Positions 35,922 to 45,775 of a stretch of 64,000 nucleotides of DNA are shown here, piece by piece. Each line of letters begins with the position of its first letter. The stretch's first letter is position 1. A model generated the notes under the pieces. It ran no database searches. It was not told where the DNA came from and was given only the letters and a program-made list of their open reading frames with translations. The translations under genes and the position numbers were made by a program. This DNA comes from Epiperipatus broadwayi (Eukaryota > Onychophora > Udeonychophora > Euonychophora > Peripatidae): the NCBI GenBank assembly GCA_028023455.1, contig JAQFVV010000278.1, positions 1,097,616-1,161,615 of the forward strand, read 5' to 3'.

Positions 35922-38686
35922 TGCGTGTTCATCGGTGTTAAAAAATTTAAATATTGATATATGACATTTTGACTTGATCATACATGTCATCCACTGGGTG
36001 ATGAAAGGTAGAAAGATGGTTGTAGAGGTGCTACAATCACTGATTTGGAAAAAAATGTTAAAGTTCCACCAATATCAAAAATGTTAAATTAAGAATGTTT
36101 TTTAAAAAAATCTTTCATATATATATATGCTTCATGTATATATTTTGCTATTACGTTAAAAAATATTAAGGCATTTTAAAAAATATAATGTATAAAAAAT
36201 GTACTTTTATTATTAAAACAAATTTTATTATGAAATGTAATTTATGACTTGTGATGTGTGAAAAAGATGGGAGCTCAAATCAGCAAAGAAAGTTTAACTG
36301 TTTAATTAATTAAAACATCAATTGATATTAAAAGAATGTAGGTACTAAATTCTAATTTTAGTATTTATATTTTAGTATAGCATTGTTATTGCAATAAAAG
36401 GTGGCAAAAGTGTAATTATTGGGAATTTAATTAAAAAATGCAATTAGTAAATTTTCAAAAATAAATTGCATTAAGATTATAATCAGTAAGATTCTTTTAA
36501 ATAATAAAGAAAATAATTTTCTTTAAGTTTATATTAGTTAATTAATTTCAAGAACAGTCAATCCAGATGGCTTTGTTTTTGGGGTATATAGAGAGAAAAA
36601 AGAATTATTATTATTGTAAACTTCAGGAAGAGTGTTTACTTTTTGTAGAGTTTAGTTATAGTAAACTTCTGGAAGAGTTATTGTAAAGTTTTAAACTGTT
36701 AAATTACATTAGGATATGAGTAAGTAGATCACTGCAATTTCTCTGGCCATCGCTGGTGAAGCTGAGTATGGGGTTTCCCTGGTCTTATAGAATACTAGGA
36801 CATTCAAGTCCTTACCGACAATTGACCATCCAATGTGCTGACATACTATGCCATCACTATCAAAAAAAGCCACCAGTATATAATGCCACAGACCATTGAA
36901 AGTATCCGATAAATGACAAAAGCCCTCTCTAGTGTGATTGAAAATGTTTTCTTTGCTTTAAATAATTTATTTATTAACCATTCTTTAAAGTATGTTTCTT
37001 TTCATACTATATGAAATATTCTTATGTATTATTTAAATATTTTCTTAGCACATGCTTAATTAATTGTATATAGTAAGAAAGATCAACTATTTCAATATAC
37101 TCAATCTTTCTTAAATTTTGCTAGACTTATTGTTTAAGAATCAGATGGAGGTAAATTTCGTAAAATATATCAATGATTAAAATATTTGACGGTATCTAAA
37201 GAAAAGTCCAGTAATTAAATAAAAGCAAAATATTTAAATCCCTCCTCACTGGTTCTAATTTGTGCTTTAATTTTATTTGTAATTTTAAAATTGACTATTT
37301 AAAATCGGTTCTTTTAAAAAATTACATTTAACCATTATCCCAATTACAATGGTTTATATAAACTTTCAAATTTAAAAATTAAAATCGTGTTAAAATGTTA
37401 AAAAGCAAACTTTTTTGTTTATGTTTTGGGAAGCGACGCGTATATATGTATATTGCTTATATTCATTTATAAATAGCTTTCAGTTTATTTGTATACTGTA
37501 AGATACAATAGTGTACTCTAAAACTTTTAATTTAAATTTAATATATTATCATCGTAGGCTATTGTATTGATATTTCCATCTGTATGTAAGACCTATGGGG
37601 TGGATCTCTAAGAGTAATCTCTTATAATTGTTTTATTATATATAACTGCATAGGCCCTGATTTAGCTTTATATAAATAGATATCTGCATACTATCAACTT
37701 ATGGCATGACCATTTAAGTTTTATATAGATTTAAAATTAAGTTCAAATGTTTATTATTGTATATAAATATAGTATTACTGGGTTGTCTAATTTCATGTTT
37801 ATTTCATTACATTTCTTCAGCAGGCGTATATCCCTGCTTTGGGAAATTTAATTTGATGGGTTCCACTTGTCTAAGTTCCATGCAAATGTGAGAACATTTC
37901 TTTTTTTCGGACCTGGAGGGACTTGTTCTTGTCTTGTTACCAGTACAGTGGATCGTTCCTGCCTGTTAATGAGAGTTATTTAGGATTTTATGAAGATGCT
38001 CACTCTTTCATTCTATGACCCATTTATTTTATAAAATTTGGATCCAACTTCACAACAGCAAAGATATTCCTGTCATTGTCTTGATATGGCATTGCAGAGG
38101 CGATCATATTCCAGTCTACCTTATTATTTATTTATTACTTTAGCAACCCAATACTGCTTTCCTTCTTTGTGTATGTTAAAGCCTGGTATTTATGTGATAG
38201 TTGGTCATGATCATGAGAGTTATGCATTTATCTATTTAACCATATTTTTCTAGAGTTAATTAAACTTACCTTAACTTATTTATTATTATATATCTTCTTG
38301 AGGGCCTACCTCAAAGATCAAATGTGTTTATCATCTGAGGTCCCTTATTTATATATCTGTTCTATATTGAAACTTTGACATATGTACTCACAGGTTTGTT
38401 TTAATTTCTATTATCTTATGAATCTAGCAACCCAATTAAGTGGTAGTCATTTCTTTTGTTTATTAGTTTGTAATTTTAATACTATTAAAATGTTTGTATT
38501 TTATATATACAATGCATTGGGTGTCTTGTTTTTCCATGGGGAAGTCATATAGTTGTAATCTAATTTTAAGAATCTCTACCTCTCCCTGATCATTGAGCCT
38601 AAAAAAATGAAGTAGTATGTAGGTTGGAATGAGTTGGAGTGGTTTAAGTCATCCTGAGAGTGATTTTGCTACTGTTGACCATTACA
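35922..38686 (+). mobile_element. Solo-LTR-like block C (TG...CA, in TA microsatellite)
   Basis: It starts TGCGTGTTCATCGG after (TA)n and ends GTTGACCATTACA before ATATATATA. A TATA-like TATATAGAG lies at 36585-36593, about 27 bp downstream of CAATCC. The interior is less A+T-rich than its flanks around 36720-36930 and 37800-38240. No gag or pol frame. The same layout as blocks A, B and D is the main support; no direct sequence identity to them is obvious, so the exact borders and class are inference. Confidence 0.45.
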
Positions 38687-38699
38687 ATATATATACAAA

Positions 38700-39990
38700 A
38701 CAAAATATCCTTCCCATCATTCACTTCAAACTTGATGGCTTCAGATTCAAAAATATATATTATCAAATTTTTTTTGCTCTTCTTTTTAATTTACTTTTTT
38801 TATAAAAATAAATAAATAAATAAACTCTTCATTTTCAAATAATATTTCATGAATATACAAAGTTATGTTATGATATCTATTTTTAACTCAATTCTTATGA
38901 ACTTTAATCTTTTTTATTAAGACTTGATTTACTTTGACCTATATAAATTTTATGACAACTTCAAGGAATATTATAAACTACCCCAGAAATAAATTTGAAG
39001 TCAATTGACTGTTTTTACCCATTTAATAATTAATTTAAATGCAGATCTTTCTTTCAGGCCAGTTTCATACCATCCAATAAAAAACTATTCTTATAAATCA
39101 ATTTACTAATTGATGATTTATATGGTAAAAAAATAAACTCTTTATTTTCTCTAACAATTAAATTTTTATTATTAATAGATTTATAGATATTTTATTAAAT
39201 ATATTTGTAATAAACTCAAGATTATATCTTAACTCAATATAGTCAAAAACAAATTGATTTCTCTAAATATACCCATTATTGTCAAAATTACTAAGCCATC
39301 TATTCCTAAAACAAAAATTTAATAAAGAAAGTTTTTTTATGAACAAAAGATTGATAACTGTAAGGTTTTATTATATTTCATATTGTTTTTTTTTTTTTGC
39401 TTTATTGAAATGTCTACAAAATACAACATTATTATCTTATCAACAATTAAATCTAAAAATTTTAACTTAAATTCAAATGTATTCCTTTCAATAGTAATAT
39501 AATATTAAATCAAAAGCACTCAATCTATCAAAAAAATCAATTTATCTTTCTTTAACAAACAAAAAATCATCAACATATCTAACAAATAATTTTAAAGAAA
39601 CAGAAAAAATAATAACATTACTCTCTAAAAAATCAATATAGACAAAATACAATAAAGGAGAAATAGCTTAAGCAATAACCCACCCCCTCATTAATTTTAT
39701 AAAAAAGACATCCTTATAAACAAAATTCATAGAATCCTCTAATAACATTAGCAAATCATGAATAAGTTTAATCTTATATGCAAAAAAAATATTCAATTTA
39801 TTTTTTAAAACAGTAAAAAACACTTTACTTCTTTTTATCCTATTAACTAATTGATACATGTTTTCAATATATAAACTACCAAAAACACAATCATTTTTTA
39901 AAACAAGTCCATTAATTTTATCATAAGGCTCAAAAGAAAAAGATGCAGAAAATTTACCTAAATGTATATTAAAAAAACCATTATAAGAAA
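38700..39990 (-). pseudogene. Penelope-like element pseudogene (RT to GIY-YIG), minus copy
   Basis: On the minus strand, from about 39860 downward: NRIKRSKVFFTVLKNKLNIF, a diverged motif B area (LMRGWVIA then AISPLLYFVYIDFLE), LFVRYVDDFLFV (motif C, codons at 39566-39577), SAFDL, and near 38945 YIGQSKSSLNK, the GIY-YIG signature. HKNxVKNRY and LYIHE follow. Many stops and frameshifts. It is homologous to the plus copy at 40020-41700 and to the 3' ends at 18533-20572. The two copies lie head to head, as PLE copies often do. Confidence 0.8.
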
Positions 39991-40149
39991 ATTTACAGAG
40001 GGGATTGTTAATAAAATTTTAAAATTTCTTATATTTTTTTTAAGAATTAAATAAATTCAGGTAAATTATGTGTAACTTCTTCTTTTGAGGTATATAATAA
40101 AATTGATGAATTTGTTTTAAAAAATGATTCTGTTTTTGATAATTTAGAT

Positions 40150-40316
40150 TAGCAGTTCTCAACCTGTTGGTTATGACTCCTTTGAGGGTTGAACAACCAG
40201 ACCATTGGAAAATTCATTTTTGATTCATAACAGTAGCAAAATTAAAGGGTGGGGGTCACCAGAACATAAGGAACTGTATTAAAAGGTTGCATCATTAGGA
40301 AGGTTGAGAGCCACTG
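40150..40316. mobile_element. SPIN-like hAT MITE, 167 bp, perfect 8-bp target duplication
   Basis: ATTTAGAT flanks both sides (40142-40149 and 40317-40324). The termini TAGCAGTTCTCAACCT and AGGTTGAGAGCCACTG are inverted repeats matching the known SPIN/OC1-type hAT end CAG-x-GGTTCTCAACCT. Internal blocks also match what I recall of SPIN non-autonomous elements: ATTCATAACAGTAGCAAAAT, GGGGGTCACC, GGAACTGTATTAAA and CATTAGGAAGG. Bases expected to be CpG in those elements appear as TG or CA here. It is inserted within the plus-strand PLE pseudogene, so it is younger than that PLE copy. Confidence 0.85.
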
Positions 40317-40681
40317 ATTTAGATAGTGAAAACACATCAATCAGTTGATAGACTAAAACGCATTAATTTGTTTCTTATTGTTGTAAAGAAATTTGAATAT
40401 TTTTCTGGAGATAAGATTAAGGGTGTGCTATTGTTATTAAAATATTCTATGTATTTTACATGTAGTGATATGTTTTATAAAATTAAAGAAGATGTATTAA
40501 TGGTGACATTATTTCTCTTTAATGTGGTCTGTCTATATTGACTTTTTAGAGAAAACTGTTACTGATATTTTTTCTGTTTCTTTTTAAAATTATTTGTTAG
40601 GGTTGTTGTTGATTAATTATTTTTTTGATAGATTGAATGCTTTTGATTTTAATATTACATTTACTATTGAAAGAGATAAAT

Positions 40682-41287
40682 ATAGGGGATTTGAACTCAG
40701 ACTTTCAAGCACCCTTCAACTATCCATACTATCTCATACCACTGATACACATGACCACATACATGTAGAAAAGATAAATAACACCAATATACATATTCCA
40801 TGCTAAACCATTAAGCTTGCATCCTGCCCATCCCTCTTCTATGTATTTAAATGGATAAGGTCCTATACATGAGTGGTCAGAGTGACTTGAGGTCAACATA
40901 AACATGGCAATAATATTGGCATTGGCATGGGATTTGGGTTTTCCATCATCAGATTTTCAATGGTATGGATGGCTGGGGAGTTGTAAGTTTGAATGGATTG
41001 ATGCCTGTCCATTAAAATTTGAGGATTTGATATCTTAATATAAAATGAGCACTGATTATATATGTGTGTGGAGGAGGATGGCCTGGACCAACTGATGAGT
41101 GCTGGTTTAGCATGAAATACTTATATTGGTGATGATTTATCTTTTTTGCATGTATGTAGTCAGGTGTAACAGTTGTATGAAACAGTATGGATAGTTGAAG
41201 GGTGCTTGGAAGTCTGAGTTCAAATCCCCTATATTTACAATTAAGCCCCAGGTATGTGAAGAGTGCCTGTATTTCAAATATTTATTA
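40682..41287. mobile_element. Inverted pair of hammerhead element (family a) nested in the PLE
   Basis: Flanked by AAAGAGATAAAT (40670-40681) and AAAGAGATACAT (41288-41299), a 12-bp duplication with one mismatch. The left part (minus) begins TATAGGGGATTTGAACTCAG and runs to about 40810. The right part (plus, about 40840-41287) ends CTGAGTTCAAATCCCCTATA and then TGCCTGTATTTC. GAGTTCAAATCC (41216-41227) fits a B-box. It interrupts the PLE frame exactly between ERDK and its continuation, so the insertion is clear. Confidence 0.75.
41087..41130 (+). ncRNA. Hammerhead ribozyme motif, complete core (best copy)
   Basis: Stem I ACCAA (41087-41091), core CTGATGA (41092-41098), stem II GTGCT-GGTTT-AGCAT (41099-41113, five pairs including a terminal G-T), core GAA (41114-41116), stem III ATA-CT-TAT (41117-41124), nucleotide 17 A (41125), stem I TTGGT (41126-41130). 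Stem I pairs five of five. Predicted cleavage between 41125 and 41126. This satisfies the published type I hammerhead consensus. Confidence 0.75.
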
Positions 41288-41879
41288 AAAGAGATACATT
41301 TGAACTTGTTAAGTTAAATATTTAGATTTAAGTATTGCTAATGTTGATGTTTTATTTTATAGTCATTTCATTAAAGCAAAAAAGAAATATGATAAGGCCA
41401 GACAGTTATCAGCCTTTTATTTATTAGAAACTTTCTTTGGAGAATTTTTGGTATAGGAGCAGACGATTTATTAATTTTGAAAATAATAGTTATATTCAGA
41501 GGAGTCAATTTGCTTCTGACTATATTGAGATAGGATATAATCATGAATTTATTAGAAGTATTATTGTTAATAAAAATATTTATAAATCTGTTAATAATAA
41601 AGGTGTAATTGTTATAGAGAATAAAGAGTTTAATTTTTTGCCATATACATCATCAATTAGTAAAATTTTGTTTTTTGATTAGTATTGTAATGTTCATAAA
41701 TTTCTCTTTAAAATATATATGAACATTGAAGTAACAAAGTAACAATTTAAAACAATTAATATTTAAAGTACTATAGATTATTTAAAATGAAATACAGTTT
41801 TTTTAAAAAAGGGTTTGTTAATGTTGGTATTTTAATTAAATTTATATGATATAAAACATTCCAATATAATCAAGAATAT

Positions 41880-42345
41880 ATATGTATTGTATATGTATTG
41901 AATGGATTATGTCCTGTACATGAGGGGTCAGATCGACTTTAGGTCAACATGGGTGTGACAAGAATCTCAGCCTCAGGGTGGCCTTTGAGCATTCCATCAT
42001 CAGATTTTCAATTGTATGGACGGTTGAAGAGTTGGAGTGTGGAGTAGATTGAAGCCTGTCCATTAAGATATGAGGTTTGGCTATCTTAATATATATCTAA
42101 GCACTTATAGCATATATGTGTGACGATGGTAATTTGGACTAACTGATGATTGCTGGTTTAGCATGAAATTTGCATATTGGTGATTATTTATCTTTTCAAC
42201 ATATATGTGTTCGATATGTGTTCGAGTGTATCAGTGGTATGAGATAGTGTGGAGAGTGGTGGGTCATGTGAAAGTCTGTGCTCATATACCCTATATATTG
42301 CATATATAGACACAGGTATATAATAAGCCTGTGTGTTTCAGTTGT
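41880..42345 (+). mobile_element. Family a hammerhead element, single long copy
   Basis: Homologous over its length to 40840-41287 (TCCATCATCAGATTTTCAAT, GCCTGTCCATTAA, CTATCTTAATATATAT, GTCTGTGCTCATATACCC). It ends with GTGTCTATATATGC-type sequence and CAGGTATATAATAAGCCTGT, mirrored at the left flank of the copy at 3129. Confidence 0.7.
42138..42181 (+). ncRNA. Hammerhead ribozyme motif, complete core
   Basis: Stem I ACTAA pairs with TTGGT (one T-G wobble replaces a C-G pair of the other copies). The core CTGATGA (42143-42149) is followed by stem II TTGCT/AGCAT, GAA, a short stem III (AT...AT) and A before TTGGT. All invariant core residues are present. Confidence 0.65.
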
Positions 42346-42977
42346 AATCAAGAATGTAAATTATTTTATGCACAATGCACATACATGGATAAAATAAAAA
42401 TAAATTACTTTCCAAATAATAATAGTTAGTGTCAATATAATTAGTTAAGGCTTATGTTTTCAGATCCAAAGATATCTTACTGTGATATTGTTTATAATGT
42501 GGCAATATAAGTTTACCATTAAAGGGCTATAATTAAGTCAAGTCTAAGTTCAGTACCTCTATGTACAGCTTCATTTTTCTACAGTCACTCTTTTCCATAT
42601 ATACATTTTAAATGGTAGATGGTGAGTACATTTCCTTTATGATCAGGCAAATGTGATGGGTACCATATTTTATTTTGGCAGGCTAGATGATTCATAGCTG
42701 GTAAAATTACACAGTTTAGGCTTCTGGTAAGAGTACTTGGATGGATTCTAGTCATCATCTTGAAAGGTTCCAGTATATAAAATCTCATCATATTTGCTTT
42801 ATAATAAATGTTTTGTTAAATCACTATATAGTCTTTATTACTGAAAAGTACTTTTACATTTTCTTAATGCAAACATCGGTGAAAAAATGTTGCAATTGAA
42901 AAAGGTAGAAGTTACATTTAAATTTTACCACAAATTTAATTATTATAACTTTATCTTTCCTATTCCATTGCCAAATC
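42346..42977. other. AT-rich spacer, no recognised feature
   Basis: No gene or assigned repeat. Open frames are of chance composition. Confidence 0.4.
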
Positions 42978-43450
42978 CATATAATGTTAATATCACCTAT
43001 GTTCTTTACTACTTTTACAATGCTTTTTTACAACCTAATATGACAGTTTCACTCGCCCCAGCAATCTTCTTCAGAAATATAACAAACATAATATAAATAC
43101 ATGAATATAAATAAACATAAACATATAATTATATATATATATCATATTCTTATAAATAAAATAAAATTATATATATATATGTGTGTGTGTGATTATAGGA
43201 AGTATTAATTGATAAATATAGAATATAAAAAAGAGTAAAATGTATAATACATAAAAGGTAATAATTAAATAATGATTATAAGATGTGTATATATAAAATG
43301 TAAAACTATATATTCATGTAAATTTATATTCATTTACTTGTATTATGTTCTGAAGAAGATTGTTGTGGCAATCAAAACTGTTATATTAGGTTATAAAAAA
43401 AGCATTGTAAAAGTAATATGAAACATAGATGATATTAATATTAAATTTAA
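42978..43450. repeat. Inverted pair of family b ends with hammerhead-like cores
   Basis: The arms 42978-43078 and 43350-43450 are complementary (TTAATATCACCTATGTT, TTTTACAATGCTTTTTTA, CAATCTTCTTCAGAA). Plus core CTGAAGA at 43350-43356 with hairpin GATTG...CAATC then AAAAC; minus core at 43068-43074 with GAAAC retained. The 270-bp centre is (TA)-rich. Confidence 0.65.
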
Positions 43451-44404
43451 TTATTCTCTCCAAGATTCTTGTCTTTCTCTGAATATTCTCTTTTGTTTAT
43501 TATTAGTACTCTCTTTCTTCTGTCTTCCTTTTCTCCTTTATATTAGACCATCAGTCCCTGTAGTCCTAATTCCTGTGATTGTTTTGTGATTACATTTAAT
43601 TAAATATTTTTATTCAACAAATGTATTTACCAAAATACTAATTAGTTTGTATTTAATTAGCTTTAATTAATTCTATTTAGCAGCGTATTAAATAATTTGC
43701 TTCAGAATATGTTCCAAACTTGAATCCTTAACAAGTATTATAATCACATCAATCATCTGTACATACTTTTTAACTACATTAAAATCTTTTCTATTTTAAC
43801 ATAAATCATAAAGATTAGTTCTCTTTGCAAAAAGAAAACACCATATTTATTATTGACTTTTGAAATTAATCTAAACTTTGTTTATTTTTATTCCTTTACA
43901 TTTATCATTATAATATTTATAGTCATCGCGCCTTTACTATTAAGACTGTCCAAATTACTTATGTTTGTAGTCCCATTTAAAACATTTACAGAAGCCTGAA
44001 AAATACAGAATAAATATAGTTGTCTTAAATACGCTGATGATTAGCGTTTAAAATAGTTACTTTTCAATGATTTTATTTGTTTCTTTCTGTCATGTAACTG
44101 AGTTTTATAATTTATTAATTTAGTTCTTTATTCAGAGATAAAATAAAATGTAATGAAAAACTTTGCTGTATTTGGGTTGAGTTCGGTATATATATAAAAA
44201 TAACTCAGCTTGTACGTAACTGAACACGAAGTAAATGCAGCTTCTAGTGCATTATGTTTTAAACGACTGATGATGTCATCCTTATATTTGTTCCATAAAT
44301 ATCTACAATCAATAGATCGAATTCACTCTTTTATTTAAATTTATGTAATTAAGATAAACATATATAACAACAAATGTCAAAAGATAAGATGATATCTCTC
44401 TTTT
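43451..44404. other. AT-rich spacer, no recognised feature
   Basis: No gene, repeat or regulatory feature I can support. Confidence 0.4.
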
Positions 44405-44419
44405 AAAGAGTTTATTTTA

Positions 44420-44515
44420 TTTTTTTCATATGTCAAATGCGTTGACCGGGAAGCGATCCCGGGCCAGCTGCTTGGAAGGCAGCTATGCTAACCGCTAGCC
44501 CACCAACGCTTGACT
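44420..44515 (-). mobile_element. tRNA-Gly(TCC)-derived SINE with 14-bp target duplication
   Basis: Minus strand 44509-44438 folds as a 72-nt tRNA-Gly: acceptor GCGTTGG with TCAACGC (one G-T), anticodon stem GCTGC-CTTCCAA-GCAGC with anticodon TCC, T stem CCGGG/CCCGG, discriminator A. The T loop reads ATCGCTT, lacking the usual TTC start. A short tail TTTGACATATG and an A-rich run follow. AAAGAGTTTATTTT occurs on both sides (44405-44418 and 44516-44529), showing retroposition. So it is a SINE copy rather than a resident tRNA gene, though it could still be transcribed by Pol III. Confidence 0.85.
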
Positions 44516-44530
44516 AAAGAGTTTATTTTT

Positions 44531-45700
44531 GTACATAATTCAACAAAACTCACAAGAAGCTTCCTTTACTTCTTGTTTAGTTATATATATATATGCTATT
44601 TCAACATTACATTATCGTTTGCATTGTTGATTCTCTGTCGAATCATAAAAGCAATCTTTTTCTTAATTACATAGACTTTAGATATTATTTGGAATCAATT
44701 TTGTCTTTACTACTGTTGATTAATTGATTTAATATAGTCTTTTTTTTACACAATTACTTGTTTTTATTGAAACAGAATATATGTAAATCCATCCATCCGA
44801 AATTTATTATTAACAACTTTATTCTATTTTAACTAATCAAAAAATTGCTTTACATTTTTAAACAATGCACTAAGTTCATCATTGTGTAAGGTATACACAC
44901 ATGAATATTGCTTTACTATTCATTTAGAAAATAGTTAATATTTAAAATATTTGTTTTGGTATAATATACACCAAAATATACACAAATTGCAAATAATAAT
45001 AAGTACTTAATTATCTTATCCTTTTTTTTTTTTTTACCATCTAAAGATTATTTTCAAAAATCACTAGAAATATTTTTTGAATAATAAAATAATAATAATA
45101 ATAATTAAAAACATTTTTTTTTTTTACATTTGTTATATTGTTTGTATATAATATATTTATGAAACAAATTGTTTCTTAAAAAGTAAATGAGGTGAGAACA
45201 TTTAAATATATTACTATTCAAAATAAATGATAAACCAAATTGCAATAAAAACAAAACTGGCTATTAAGAGCACTAAATAATGCAATGGGTTATGATGAGA
45301 AGTATTTGAGAATTTGACTATGTAAAGTGATAGAAATTGAACTGTAATCAATGAACCTTGAGCTCCAGTGATTGCTATCATGCAAAATTATGCAGGAGTA
45401 TTGTAAGCTTATAATAATAATAAAAATGAAAGGCAACAAAATTGGAAGTAATAGTAAAGGCATGTTCAACATTTTGTTGGAAATGTAATGTGGAAGGATA
45501 TGAATATTGAATAAAACAGTGAAGGGAAAGTCAGAAATATTGAACACAGAAATAAAAATCTATTATTAAAAAATCATTACATATCTGAATTGTTTAAGAA
45601 TGGAGCAGTGAAATTACAATGATGACGTAGAGTCAGGTAACATAAATATAGAAAAACAAGCAAAAAAGATAAATTTATAATTTTACTTTAACAGTTTAAA
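44531..45700. other. AT-rich DNA, no gene seen
   Basis: Low-complexity DNA. The part from 45280 to 45700 precedes a hammerhead-like motif and may be old PLE 3' sequence, but no domain is readable. Confidence 0.35.
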
Positions 45701-45730
45701 TGGTTTTTTAAAAAAAAAAATAGTGTAAGA

Positions 45731-45775
45731 AGTCCTGAAGAAGACTGCTGAATAGTTGAAACTGTCAGTTATTTT
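45731..45775 (+). ncRNA. Hammerhead-like motif, family b relative
   Basis: CTGAAGA (45735-45741), hairpin GACTG-CTGAA-TAGTT with wobble pairs, then GAAAC and ACTG-T-CAGT able to form stem III. The core consensus CUGANGA...GAAA is complete, but stem I pairing is not evident. Confidence 0.4.

Larger units (their letters stand above)
40020..41700 (+). pseudogene. Penelope-like element pseudogene, plus copy with nested insertions
   Basis: Coding text resumes across insertions: FVLKNDSVFDNLD (about 40100-40149), then after the hAT MITE SVDRLKRINLFLIVVKKF (40342 onward), RLNAFDFNITFTIERDK (to 40681), then after the family a insertion the C-terminal part of RT (open frame 41437-41682, containing FENNSYIQRSQFASDYIEIG). 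The order and content match PLE RT, including the FT-x-E motif before the FLD block. It is disrupted by stops besides the insertions. Confidence 0.8.

Noticed and set aside
41998-42015. Second CTGATGA core on the minus strand within family a (ATCATCAGATTTTC)
   Set aside because: No stem II hairpin with GAAA follows on that strand.
44030-44055. CTGATGA near 44034 as another hammerhead
   Set aside because: It sits in a simple palindrome (ACGCTGATGATTAGCGT) without a GAAA segment or cleavage site.
44438-44509. Functional tRNA-Gly(TCC) gene
   Set aside because: The fold is good, but perfect target duplications, an A-rich tail and an altered T loop (ATCGCTT) show a retroposed SINE copy. I kept it as a mobile element.
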